Source of the DNA: Lachnospiraceae bacterium UBA3802
Lineage (GTDB): Bacteria > Bacillota > Clostridia > Lachnospirales > Lachnospiraceae
Reading direction: 5' to 3'
Length of the DNA: 40,876 nt
Assembly (NCBI GenBank): GCA_002369155.1
Contig: DFEM01000157.1
Location: 1-40,876, forward strand
Shown here: positions 26,284 through 34,334 of the stretch, piece by piece
Layout of the letters: each line of letters begins with the position of its first letter
Numbering within the stretch: the first letter of the stretch is position 1
Notes under the pieces: generated by a model
Database searches by the model: none
Told to the model about the DNA's origin: nothing
What the model saw: only the letters and a program-made list of their open reading frames with translations
Program-made: the position numbers and the translations under genes

Positions 26284-27117
26284 TTATTTCGTTTTCTCTT
26301 CTGTCCTCAATTTCTTCTTTAATTCATTTAATTTTTTTTCAAGAGCATCAGCCCGCTTCTTTTCAGAAACCGCGCGTTTTTCAGCTTCATCAGCGCGTTT
26401 CTTTTCTTTCTCAGTGTTAATACGTTCGGCAGCAACTCCTTCGTTAAACCATTCTTTTGTTACTTCGCTCACTGTTTCCTGCCCCCTTTCCGTTTCCTTA
26501 TAAAACTTCATCGCTTCACTTAATGCCGGAAACATCTCATCATAAAAGCTTTCCGACTTTAAGAATAATTTAAGCAATCTTGAATGTTTTGTATCGTCAT
26601 CTATTTCCGTGTTGGCAAATATTATATCTTCTCCGTCATTTATCGGATAGTATTTACCTTCAATTCTCTGGCATCTTGATACATGCGTTACTGTCTGGTT
26701 ATTCCCCAGTGCATCGTATGTTGATATATACAATACCTTTACATTGGGAATCTGTGAAAAGTCACTTCCTTTTGGTGTCTTATTCGTTGTAACAATCGAT
26801 GCATGGAATCGAACCCTTTTTAAATCATTTTCCTTATCGTTCTTTTGCATCTCGATATTGCAATACTGTCCATCAGACAGTTTGCAAAGAGCATCCAGTA
26901 TCACTCCCCTGAAAAGACTCACCATCTCATCCTGAGGCGTGACTTCAATCACTTCCAGATTATCGTCATCCAAAAGATTTCTTAGTATCTCCTGACATAC
27001 ATCCTTCCTTGAAGCCATAAGACGAAATAATGCATCGTCAATGATTCGAAGATCCTTTACCTTAGCATAAGTTTCCGGATCCAATACGCCACTTTTTGAC
27101 TGTGTCCCATTTGCCAT
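26284..27117 (-). CDS. Rpn-family recombination-promoting nuclease / PD-(D/E)XK transposase-like protein
   Basis: 277 residues. The nuclease core lies at about 20-210: LRIIDDALFRLMASRKDVCQEIL is the family opening. The catalytic region FRGVILDALCKL...GQYCNIEMQKND supplies the Asp and the Glu-x-Gln of the PD-(D/E)XK fold. RVRFHASIV and VKVLYISTYD follow. The last ~55 residues are a Lys/Glu coiled coil with two near copies of EKKRADEAEKRA. Members cleave DNA and stimulate recombination, and many genomes carry several copies. It starts behind AGGAGGT with a tight 3-base gap to ATG. Its own promoter, leader and terminator lie inside the inverted repeats. Confidence 0.85.
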   Translation of the reverse strand: MANGTQSKSGVLDPETYAKVKDLRIIDDALFRLMASRKDVCQEILRNLLDDDNLEVIEVTPQDEMVSLFRGVILDALCKLSDGQYCNIEMQKNDKENDLKRVRFHASIVTTNKTPKGSDFSQIPNVKVLYISTYDALGNNQTVTHVSRCQRIEGKYYPINDGEDIIFANTEIDDDTKHSRLLKLFLKSESFYDEMFPALSEAMKFYKETERGQETVSEVTKEWFNEGVAAERINTEKEKKRADEAEKRAVSEKKRADALEKKLNELKKKLRTEEKTK

Positions 27118-27120
27118 AAT

Positions 27121-27290
27121 ACCTCCTCTTGCAGGAGATTTGGCTTTCTCCTGCTAATAATATGTTTGTTAATTTGTTTAGCAGGAAAATATCCGAATTA
27201 CTTCGGTGTCGGGAATCCGACCTGAAATATCCTGATGTGGAAAAACCACTTGATTTATTTGTAAATCAATAGATTGATTTACCTTTGTGT
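27121..27290 (-). promoter_or_regulatory. Structured, switch-like leader of the Rpn gene
   Basis: In transcript order there are a perfect 22-base palindrome (27282-27261) and a GTGG/CCAC hairpin. An outer CAGGA/TCCTG helix (27234-27230 with 27186-27182) then encloses two 5-bp hairpins. One of these is closed by a GTAA (GNRA-type) loop at 27201-27198. Next come TCCTGCTAA (27186-27178) and TTAGCAGGA (27157-27149), which pair perfectly over 9 bp. Finally GCAGGAGA/TCTCCTGC (27154-27147 with 27138-27131) lies beside the AGGAGGT ribosome site (27127-27121). Several of these pairings exclude one another. It matches no riboswitch class I recognise. Confidence 0.5.
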
Positions 27291-27294
27291 TTGA

Positions 27295-27323
27295 ATAATA
27301 ACAAAAGAGAAAAGTGATTGCAA
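27295..27323 (-). promoter_or_regulatory. Sigma-A promoter of the Rpn gene
   Basis: On the minus strand TTGCAA (27323-27318), a 17-base spacer and TATTAT (27300-27295). Transcription would begin just before the 22-base palindrome at 27282-27261. Confidence 0.6.
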
Positions 27324-27415
27324 CGGGTTTGGCAATTTTTTCTGCTATAAATTCATTTTTGTTAAAAATACCGAAAACCTGTAAAAAAAGACATCCGAAA
27401 ATGCCTTGTAATTAA

Positions 27416-27449
27416 TGCAATTACTGACTTTTTCAGATGTCAAAAGATT
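27416..27449 (-). repeat. Right inverted end of the Rpn element
   Basis: The reverse complement begins AATCTTTTGACAT, as does the left end; both then share AAAAAGTCAGTAATTGCA. Confidence 0.8.
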
Positions 27450-27589
27450 TATTTACCAATGTATCAAGGTTTCAAAGAGTAAATAAATTTTGTGAAAAGA
27501 AGTGTTTCTTTTGACCCCAAGTTTTCTGGCAGCGGGTTTCAAGTGAATTAATAAGACGAAATGATGGGCTTTTGGGGCTCCTTTTTTCA

Positions 27590-27618
27590 TTGATTATAAA
27601 TCGGGGATGGGTTATACT
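27590..27618 (+). promoter_or_regulatory. Sigma-A promoter of the copper ATPase gene
   Basis: TTGATT (27590-27595), a 17-base spacer and TATACT (27613-27618). The ribosome site AAGGAGG (27624-27630) follows at once, so the 5' leader is very short. No CopY or CsoR box was recognised. Confidence 0.65.
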
Positions 27619-27638
27619 TTGTTAAGGAGGACTAACTC

Positions 27639-29864
27639 ATGAAAGAAAGCTTTAAAGTGACGGGAATGAGCTGCGCAAACTGTGTTGCGAACGTCGAAAA
27701 AGCCGTCAGAAAAATAAATGGTATAGAAGAGGTAAACGTCAATCTCGTGGAAGAGCTGATGATTGTCTCTTTTGATGAAAATAAAACAGACACAGGAAAA
27801 ATAGAAGAAGCCGTAAAGAAGGCAGGCTACGGCGCATATTCTCTCGATGACAAAGAAGAGAAAAAAGAAGCAAAGCCCCAGAAGGATACCCAAAAAGCTT
27901 CTCTTATAGCATCGATAATCATAATCGTAATACTTATGGCAGTGGCTATGGGACCCAAGTGGGATATATCGACAAATGCTCTTTGTCAGCTTCTTTTGGT
28001 AATACCCGTACTTATTTTAAACAGACATTTTTACATAAATGCATTCAAAGCATTAAGATCCGGCGGAACAAATATGGACGTATTGGTTTCGCTTGGCTCT
28101 TTGTGTGCTCTCATTTACAGTCTCTTCGGCCTTTTCATGATCCTTATTTCTTTTGAAAACGGCAATCATCATAAAGCGATGGATTATTCGATGAATCTTT
28201 ACTTTGATTCCGCGGGAATGATTTTAACACTTGTTTCGTTCGGCAAGTATCTTGAGTCCAAATCAAAGAGCAAGACAAAGGATGCGATTGAAGGGCTTAT
28301 AGACATGTGCCCCAAAAAAATCATCAGAATAAAGACTGATGAAAACGGTAACGAGACGGAAGAGACGGTTTCTCTTGAAGATATAAAGAAAGACGATGTC
28401 ATCCTTATTTCAAAGGGTGAAGCTGCAAGCGTGGACGGAAAAGTAATTTTCGGAAGTGCTGATTTTGATGAGTCCGCAATAACGGGCGAAAGCGTGGCGG
28501 TAAGAAAAGAAGTCGGAGACGATGTCACTTCCGGCACCATGGTAAAAGAAGGCTTTGTCAAAGTCAGAGCCGAGTATGTCGGAGAAGAATCGACATTAAT
28601 GAAGATCGTCAAGATGACCAAGGAAGCAGGTGCGACCAAGGCGCCGATTGCAAGACTTGCCGATAAGATTTCCGCGGTATTTGTGCCTGCAATCATCATC
28701 ATTGCAATAGTGACGTTTGCAGTATGGTTCTTTATTACAAAAGATTTCGAAACGGCATTTTCGAACGGAATCTGCGTGCTTGTAATATCCTGCCCTTGCG
28801 CACTCGGTCTTGCGACACCCGTGGCGATTACCGTCGGCATGGGAATAGGCGCAAAGAAAGGTATTTTATTTAAGAGCGCCGAGAGCCTTGAGAGATTAAG
28901 AAGCACCGATACGATAGTTTTTGACAAGACGGGAACCGTAACAAAAGGTGTTGTCTCCGTTGAAGGCGAAGTAAGCAAAGACGAGGTCAGAGAGACTTCG
29001 CCGCTTGCCATGAAGCTCCTTAACAAAATGGGCTTTGAGACAATAATGCTTACGGGCGACAAGAAGGATAAGGCTTTAAAAATTGCCGGGGAGGCCGGTG
29101 TTTCATCGGTCAGATACGAATTAAAGCCCGAAGATAAAGCAGGCATCGTACAGGATTTGCAAAAAGAAGGAAAGAAAATTCTTATGGTCGGCGACGGCAT
29201 AAACGATGCGCCCGCACTTGCAAGTGCCGAGGTCGGAATGGCGATGGGAGCAGGCAAGGACATAGCGATAGAATGTGCGGATGTGGTACTTATGCACAGT
29301 GACCTTTTGGATGTTGTAAGAGCAATCCGCCTTTCGCAAAAGACCATAAGAAACATAAAAGAAAATCTTTTCTGGGCATTCTTTTACAATGTCCTTATGA
29401 TTCCCGTGGCAGCAGGCGTAATGCAGCCGCTTATTGGACTTAAGCTGAATCCCATGATAGGAGCGGCATGCATGAGTTTAAGCAGTATATGCGTTTGTCT
29501 TAACGCGATAAGACTTATGGGTGTGAAGCTTGATAAGAAGACGGATACCGATATTAACCAAAATGCGGAGACGCAGGCAAAAGAAAATATATCAAATTCC
29601 GACGCAAACAATTATAATGTAAGTGGTTGCGAATGTGAGTTAAACGCAAACAAAGGAGAAAAAAATATGATTTCATTTACAGTAAACGGTATGATGTGCG
29701 CTCATTGCAAAAAGCATGTTGAAGATGCACTCATGGATATCGACGGTGTGGTTTCGGCAGTTGCCGATCTTGATGCCAAGAAGGTAAACATTGAAACAGA
29801 CAGAGACATTGACATCAACAGGTTAAAGGAAGCCGTTAAACAGGCAGGATACGAAGCAGAATAA
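27639..29864 (+). CDS. copA: Copper-type P1B ATPase with N- and C-terminal HMA domains but no nucleotide-binding domain
   Basis: 741 residues. The N-terminal HMA domain (1-70) has the metal site GMSCANC (Cys12, Cys15). Membrane helices start near residue 85. The actuator has AITGES. The metal-path motif is ISCPCALGLATP. The phosphorylation motif is DKTGT (Asp429). P-domain MLTGDKK and GDGINDAPAL follow, then the last two helices. A low-complexity linker and a second HMA domain (677-741, GMMCAHC) end the protein. Family members export Cu+. Between Asp429 and Asp474 of TGD there are only 45 residues, where roughly 120-150 are usual. The N domain with its HP and glycine motifs is absent, yet the frame is intact. 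ATP-driven transport by this chain alone is doubtful. Confidence 0.85.
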   Translation: MKESFKVTGMSCANCVANVEKAVRKINGIEEVNVNLVEELMIVSFDENKTDTGKIEEAVKKAGYGAYSLDDKEEKKEAKPQKDTQKASLIASIIIIVILMAVAMGPKWDISTNALCQLLLVIPVLILNRHFYINAFKALRSGGTNMDVLVSLGSLCALIYSLFGLFMILISFENGNHHKAMDYSMNLYFDSAGMILTLVSFGKYLESKSKSKTKDAIEGLIDMCPKKIIRIKTDENGNETEETVSLEDIKKDDVILISKGEAASVDGKVIFGSADFDESAITGESVAVRKEVGDDVTSGTMVKEGFVKVRAEYVGEESTLMKIVKMTKEAGATKAPIARLADKISAVFVPAIIIIAIVTFAVWFFITKDFETAFSNGICVLVISCPCALGLATPVAITVGMGIGAKKGILFKSAESLERLRSTDTIVFDKTGTVTKGVVSVEGEVSKDEVRETSPLAMKLLNKMGFETIMLTGDKKDKALKIAGEAGVSSVRYELKPEDKAGIVQDLQKEGKKILMVGDGINDAPALASAEVGMAMGAGKDIAIECADVVLMHSDLLDVVRAIRLSQKTIRNIKENLFWAFFYNVLMIPVAAGVMQPLIGLKLNPMIGAACMSLSSICVCLNAIRLMGVKLDKKTDTDINQNAETQAKENISNSDANNYNVSGCECELNANKGEKNMISFTVNGMMCAHCKKHVEDALMDIDGVVSAVADLDAKKVNIETDRDIDINRLKEAVKQAGYEAE
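29667..29864 (+). CDS. copZ: CopZ-like copper chaperone from an internal start within copA
   Basis: An in-frame ATG at 29667 (codon 677 of copA) is preceded by AAAGGAG (29652-29658) at ideal spacing. It would yield a free 65-residue HMA protein (MISFTVNGMMCAHCKKH...) of typical CopZ length. The upstream linker, rich in Asn, Asp and Lys, looks like a translated former intergenic region. So copA and copZ may have fused by loss of a stop codon while the copZ start stayed active. Production of the short form is inferred. Confidence 0.55.
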   Translation: MISFTVNGMMCAHCKKHVEDALMDIDGVVSAVADLDAKKVNIETDRDIDINRLKEAVKQAGYEAE

Positions 29865-29873
29865 GGTATTCAC

Positions 29874-31097
29874 ATGGCAAATATATGCGTTGTGGGCGGC
29901 GGACCTGCAGGAGCAATGGCGGCGTATGCTGCGGCATCCTGCGGGAATAAAGTCACGCTTATTGAAAGAAATGAAGAGCCATTTAAGAAGTTGCTTTTGA
30001 CCGGAAGCGGGAAATGTAATTATTCCAACTCCGATTTAAAAAGCGACTCTTATAATTTCGGGCAAAATCATCCTTTTTGGAAAGTTCTTGAAGAACTTAA
30101 TTCCGACTGGCTTGAAGAGTTTTTCAAAGAAAAAGGAATGCTTACCTACAAAAAGGATTCTTTAAAATACCCAAGAAGCGAAAGATCGGATACGGTAAAA
30201 AAACTTTTGTCATCGATGCTTCTTGAAAAAAAGGTCGATATTGTAACGCGTAAAAAAGCAGTATCAATCAAAAAAAAGAGTGAAGGCGAAACAAACGGAG
30301 AGTATAATAAAGAAGCGGGCTGTTTTGCCATGACTTTCGAAGACGGCGAAGAACTTAATTTTGATAAAATAATCATTGCGACCGGTGGCAAAGCATATCC
30401 TTCGCTCGGATCCGACGGAGCGGGATACAGACTCGCAAGAGAACTCGGTCACAAGGTTTCTTTTACGTATCCCGTTTTAACAAGACTTCTTACCGACGAC
30501 AAAGATCTGAATGCCGTCACGGGAGTCAGATTCAAGGCAAAGGTTACGGGTGAAGTCGACGGCGAAACAATCGGTTCGGAAGAGGGAGAATTGCAGTTTA
30601 ACGACAATGCCCTTTCGGGAATCTGCATTTTCAATTTAAGCAGATTTCTTTCAAAGCCTCTCGAAGAGAATGCGAAATGCATAATAATAGTCGATTTTCT
30701 TCCCGAGATGAGCGAAGACGAACTGGAAGAATACCTAGAAAAGATTCCGGATGGCGAAATCGGGAGATTTTTCGAGATTACATTCGGAGAGAAAACGGCA
30801 GCTCTTTTACTTAAGAAAATAAAGGACGAAAACCGTAAAAACGCAAAAGACATTTCGTATATAATAAAGAACTTCAGGATTAAAATCACCGGACACGATT
30901 CGTTCAATCAGGCACAGGTGACAAAGGGCGGGGTCGATATCGATGAGGTCGACGAAAACTTTGAATCCAAAATCTGCAAAGGCCTTTTCTTTGCGGGAGA
31001 GGTGCTCGATGTGGACGGAAAATGCGGCGGATACAATCTTCATTTTGCATTTGCATCCGGATACAAAGCCGGAATGAGTGCGGGAAAAGAGATTTAA
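29874..31097 (+). CDS. YhiN/HI0933-family FAD-dependent oxidoreductase
   Basis: 407 residues. The N-terminal FAD-binding Rossmann motif is VVGGGPAGAMAAYAAASCG with LIERNEEPFKKLLLTGSGKCNYSN. IIATGGKAYPSLGSDGAGY and the C-terminal GLFFAGEVLDVDGKCGGYNLHFAFASG complete the HI0933 signature. These flavoproteins are common but mostly uncharacterised; YtfP in Bacillus is one. It starts 10 bases after the copper ATPase with a weak AAGG site, so co-transcription is likely. A redox role linked to copper is only a guess. A charged insertion (KKKSEGETNGEYNKEAG) falls near residue 140. Confidence 0.88.
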   Translation: MANICVVGGGPAGAMAAYAAASCGNKVTLIERNEEPFKKLLLTGSGKCNYSNSDLKSDSYNFGQNHPFWKVLEELNSDWLEEFFKEKGMLTYKKDSLKYPRSERSDTVKKLLSSMLLEKKVDIVTRKKAVSIKKKSEGETNGEYNKEAGCFAMTFEDGEELNFDKIIIATGGKAYPSLGSDGAGYRLARELGHKVSFTYPVLTRLLTDDKDLNAVTGVRFKAKVTGEVDGETIGSEEGELQFNDNALSGICIFNLSRFLSKPLEENAKCIIIVDFLPEMSEDELEEYLEKIPDGEIGRFFEITFGEKTAALLLKKIKDENRKNAKDISYIIKNFRIKITGHDSFNQAQVTKGGVDIDEVDENFESKICKGLFFAGEVLDVDGKCGGYNLHFAFASGYKAGMSAGKEI

Positions 31098-31109
31098 TTT
31101 AGGGGAGAA

Positions 31110-32624
31110 ATGAAAATGAAAAGAAAACAGTTTTTGGCAGTAATTACAGCCTTGTCTTTGGGATTGACTCTTACCGGATGCTTACCGGGAATACAGGTAA
31201 TGGACGGTGACGGAATGATAAATGAGAATCCGACACCCGATCCCGTTAAGGATCCTGCCGCTGACAACGGCGGAGGAGATGAAGGAAATATCGAAAACGG
31301 CGGCGGTGACGAAGGCAATGCGGCAGAGACCGTTAACAACGATGATTTGATAAAGGCATTTTTAAACAACGAGGCCGAAGCGAAGTTCGATCATATTATC
31401 ACTGACGAAGACGACTATTATACGCTTGATGAAATGGTTAAAGCACAGGGAGATTATCTTGTCGACTATTATTTCGGATTCGAAGAAGGTCCGGAATTTG
31501 ACTATTCGTCTACGGTTTACTATGCTGATATCGACTGCGGAGCCGACGGGGTCAAAGATCTCGGGATCAAAATTAATTATGAAATCGATCGCGGCGAGTA
31601 TTCCTCTGAGTTTGTAGTTGATTCCTTTATTATCATGGTAATTGACGATGAATTAAAATGCGTGACTTCTACCGAAGATTATTACAGGTCCAGAGGAGAA
31701 TTCAACAAGTACGGATATATTTTCGAAGGAGGAAGCGGCGGAGCGGCTCTCTGGGTAGAAAATTACAGATGCATTAACGGCAAGGGCGAAAACATATATG
31801 ATTATTACTGTGAATATCAGATGGGTTATGCAACTCCCGGAATAAATATTTACAATCTCCCCGAATCCAAAAGAGGGGATGCGCCCATAACCGAATACAG
31901 CGGAGACGCATACTGTGCGACATATGTTTATAATTTCAGCATAAGTCCCGATTACCCTACCGATCTTAAATGGGACGAAGACGGCAATTACGATGCCGAG
32001 AGCAAGAAAAAATACGAGCAGTATGAAAAAGATTATGACAAATGGCTTGAAGACAATATCTTCGTATTCGAAGGCCCCGACGGAAATGACGCTGAACTTC
32101 CGGATGATTTAAAGCAGTTTTTGGACAATAACAATATTAATTATTGCACCGGCAGCGAGATTACCGACAAATTATCAAAACATCGCGAAGGACTTGGTAT
32201 CTCTGAAGAGGTAGTAACAGGTGAAGAACCCGAATGGATTTGCATATCGGGCGAAGATGAAGGACAGGGAACAGCCAACAATAATGAGAAACTTGCAGGT
32301 CTTTATATCGGTGAGTATACGGACGATTTGGGTGACCCCAATCTTCAGATTGCAATGGGCAGCGACGGAAAATTCAAAGTTCAGATTGGTATTTTCAGAC
32401 TCTGCTTCCTGGATGACGGAGTCGGAGAATTGTATGATGACAGAATGGATTTCATTATTTCCGATGATAACGGCAACCCCATGGAAGGAAACATCGTGGT
32501 TGACGATGACGGCAATGCCACGGTTACTTTCACGAATTCGGACTGGGAGTATATCGAAAACGGAGATACATACGTTTATACCAAATCTTCGAACGAACCC
32601 AATATCTTTGAATATGAATATTAA
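31110..32624 (+). CDS. Lipoprotein of unknown function
   Basis: 504 residues. A basic start, hydrophobic core and lipobox LTGC predict a membrane-anchored lipoprotein. A linker follows with two NGGGDEGN repeats, similar in style to the sugar-binding lipoprotein at 9926. The main body is very acidic, with many Asp, Glu and Tyr. It ends in a beta-rich stretch from about residue 395 (LAGLYIGEYTDDLG...). No enzyme or transporter motif was recognised. ATG 31110 is only 3-4 bases from GGGGAG; ATG 31116 is better spaced and may be the true start. The acidity might suit a secreted, calcium-rich environment, but the function is unknown. Confidence 0.75.
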   Translation: MKMKRKQFLAVITALSLGLTLTGCLPGIQVMDGDGMINENPTPDPVKDPAADNGGGDEGNIENGGGDEGNAAETVNNDDLIKAFLNNEAEAKFDHIITDEDDYYTLDEMVKAQGDYLVDYYFGFEEGPEFDYSSTVYYADIDCGADGVKDLGIKINYEIDRGEYSSEFVVDSFIIMVIDDELKCVTSTEDYYRSRGEFNKYGYIFEGGSGGAALWVENYRCINGKGENIYDYYCEYQMGYATPGINIYNLPESKRGDAPITEYSGDAYCATYVYNFSISPDYPTDLKWDEDGNYDAESKKKYEQYEKDYDKWLEDNIFVFEGPDGNDAELPDDLKQFLDNNNINYCTGSEITDKLSKHREGLGISEEVVTGEEPEWICISGEDEGQGTANNNEKLAGLYIGEYTDDLGDPNLQIAMGSDGKFKVQIGIFRLCFLDDGVGELYDDRMDFIISDDNGNPMEGNIVVDDDGNATVTFTNSDWEYIENGDTYVYTKSSNEPNIFEYEY

Positions 32625-32678
32625 TGTTTAAAAGGAAAACAGGTCAGAGGTTTTAGGACAAGAGAGAAAAAGACAATT

Positions 32679-33944
32679 ATGACAAAAAGACTTTATAATG
32701 CAAAAATTCTTACAATGGTTCCCGGCGAAGACATTTTCGACGGAGAAATCCATATTGACGGAAATAAAATAACTTATGTCGGTCCTGCCACGGAGGGTAA
32801 ATCCTTTGATGAGGAAATCGACTGCGAGGGAAATGTTCTTCTTCCCGGCTTTAAGAATGCACATACACATTCGGGAATGACGGCTTTCCGTTCGCTCGCT
32901 GATGATTTAAATCTCCAGGACTGGCTTAACAACGAGATTTTCCCAAGAGAAGCAAAAATGACTCCCGAGGATGTGTACTGGCTTACAAAGCTTGCATATC
33001 TTGAATATCTTACATCGGGTATTACAGCATGCGGCGACATGTATCTTACACCCGAGAGCATATTTGATGCTTCCGTTGAATTCGGAATGCGCTGTCAGAT
33101 GGTATCGGGACTCAATAAATTCGGCCCGACGCTTGAAGTATTGGAGAGAAGATACAATGAATTAAACGGCAAAAATTCTCTTGTCGGCTTCCTAATGGGC
33201 GTGCATGCCGAATATACATGCGAAAAAGAACTGCTTGAGAGCGTATCCGAAATCATTCATAAATACAAAGCACCTCTTTATACTCATATGTCTGAAACAA
33301 AGACAGAGCATGAAGAGTGCATCAAAAGATACGGAATGACTCCGATGGCTTTGTTTGACAGCCTCGGACTTTGGGATTTCGGCGGAGGAATCTATCACGG
33401 AGTATGGTGCAGTGATGCTGACATGGATATCATGAAAAAGAGAGGATTGAGAGTGGTTACCAATCCCGCATCCAACGCAAAGCTTGCAAGCGGAATCGCT
33501 CCGGTTGAGGATTATCTTAAAAAAGGAATCGAAGTTGCCATCGGAACGGACGGACCTTCCTCAAACAACTGCCTTGATTTCTTCAGAGAAATGTTCCTTG
33601 TAACGGCTCTTGCCAAGATAAAGGAAAACGATCCGAGAGCGGTTGATGCCATGGAAGTTCTTAAGATGGCATGCGTAAACGGCGCTCATGCGATGGAACT
33701 TTTCGACAATGATGCGCTCGCAGTCGGAAAGCTTGCCGATATCATAATGATCGACCTTTACCAGCCCAATATGAGACCCATTTTGAACATTTCCAAAAAC
33801 ATCGTTTACAGCGGCTCGAAGACAAATATTAAAATGACGATGATTGACGGAAAAGTTTTGTACAAAAATGGTAAATTTAATGATACAATAGATGTTGATG
33901 AAATTTATAATAAATGCGAAGAGATTACAAAACGACTCAGATAA
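32679..33944 (+). CDS. mtaD: Amidohydrolase: 5-methylthioadenosine/S-adenosylhomocysteine deaminase family
   Basis: 421 residues, usual length. Metal ligands appear in PGFKNAHTHSGMT, GVHAEYTC, LYTHMSETKTEHEEC and GTDGPSSNN, as in the MtaD/SAH deaminase branch of the TrzN-like amidohydrolases. GLWDFGGGIYHGVWCSDADM supplies a further conserved His region. The enzyme deaminates adenosine-type nucleosides (MTA, SAH, 5'-deoxyadenosine) in the cytoplasm to salvage by-products of SAM use. The ribosome site is weak (AGAGAG). The next gene is 15 bases away, so it probably belongs to the same unit as the mutS2 gene. Confidence 0.85.
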   Translation: MTKRLYNAKILTMVPGEDIFDGEIHIDGNKITYVGPATEGKSFDEEIDCEGNVLLPGFKNAHTHSGMTAFRSLADDLNLQDWLNNEIFPREAKMTPEDVYWLTKLAYLEYLTSGITACGDMYLTPESIFDASVEFGMRCQMVSGLNKFGPTLEVLERRYNELNGKNSLVGFLMGVHAEYTCEKELLESVSEIIHKYKAPLYTHMSETKTEHEECIKRYGMTPMALFDSLGLWDFGGGIYHGVWCSDADMDIMKKRGLRVVTNPASNAKLASGIAPVEDYLKKGIEVAIGTDGPSSNNCLDFFREMFLVTALAKIKENDPRAVDAMEVLKMACVNGAHAMELFDNDALAVGKLADIIMIDLYQPNMRPILNISKNIVYSGSKTNIKMTMIDGKVLYKNGKFNDTIDVDEIYNKCEEITKRLR

Positions 33945-33959
33945 AGGGGGAATACTAAA

Positions 33960-34334
33960 ATGCAGAAGATGACTTTTACTTCAAACCAGACGGCATTTGA
34001 GTATGCGATTTATGAAATAGTAGGAAGTTATTTTAAGAAGGCTACATGCCAGTCCACAATCCAGGAGCAGAAGCTTATTGTTCATTTTAAGGAGCAGAAG
34101 CAGGATACACAGTGCCTTATGGAAAACAAGGTGGACGGATATGTAAGAGCGGTTCTTTTAAAGAAGCTTCCGCCTGAAATATGGGATGAAGAGGTTACGG
34201 TCGAGATCAGAAAAGCTCCCGAAAGCGACCTTATGAATATAATTTTTTACGGCGAGAAGTATGCGCTCATCGTTAAAGGCGCGTATAGAGGCAAAAACAA
34301 CGCCGAATTCAATTACAGATTTTTCACTAAATAA
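33960..34334 (+). CDS. Conserved-looking small protein of unknown function
   Basis: 124 residues behind a strong AAAGGGGG site. No signal peptide, membrane segment or known motif. The sequence mixes alpha and beta character (for example TVEIRKAPESDLMNIIFYGEKYALIVKGAYRG). The stop overlaps the mutS2 start (TAATG), implying translational coupling to that gene. I do not recognise the family. Confidence 0.75.
   Translation: MQKMTFTSNQTAFEYAIYEIVGSYFKKATCQSTIQEQKLIVHFKEQKQDTQCLMENKVDGYVRAVLLKKLPPEIWDEEVTVEIRKAPESDLMNIIFYGEKYALIVKGAYRGKNNAEFNYRFFTK

Larger units (their letters stand above)
26114..27449. mobile_element. Candidate mobile element carrying an Rpn-family nuclease gene
   Basis: A 1336-base segment bounded by imperfect inverted repeats. 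The outer 34 bases at each end match at 31 of 34 positions, and weaker similarity (for example TGTCTTTTTT, then TTTTCG) continues inward for about 90 bases. Inside are a promoter, a structured leader, one gene for an Rpn/PD-(D/E)XK transposase-like nuclease, and its terminator. No target-site duplication was recognised: the flanks are CTCT on the left and TATTTA on the right. Rpn proteins promote recA-independent recombination and are called transposase-like; inverted ends around them suggest a mobile unit. Confidence 0.55.

Noticed and set aside
27448..27487. Inverted repeat TTTATTTAC / GTAAATAAA beside the right end of the Rpn element
   Set aside because: AT-rich 9-bp arms with a 22-base loop can occur by chance; no role could be assigned.
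27450..27638. Copper-responsive operator before copA
   Set aside because: No TACANNTGTA-type CopY box or convincing CsoR palindrome was found.
28199..29356. 385-residue minus-strand ORF opposite copA
   Set aside because: It is the antisense shadow of a clearly recognisable ATPase and has no motif or ribosome site of its own.
31255..31320. Tandem repeat in the lipoprotein gene as a possible repeat array
   Set aside because: It is only a two-copy coding linker (NGGGDEGN), not a CRISPR or structural DNA repeat.
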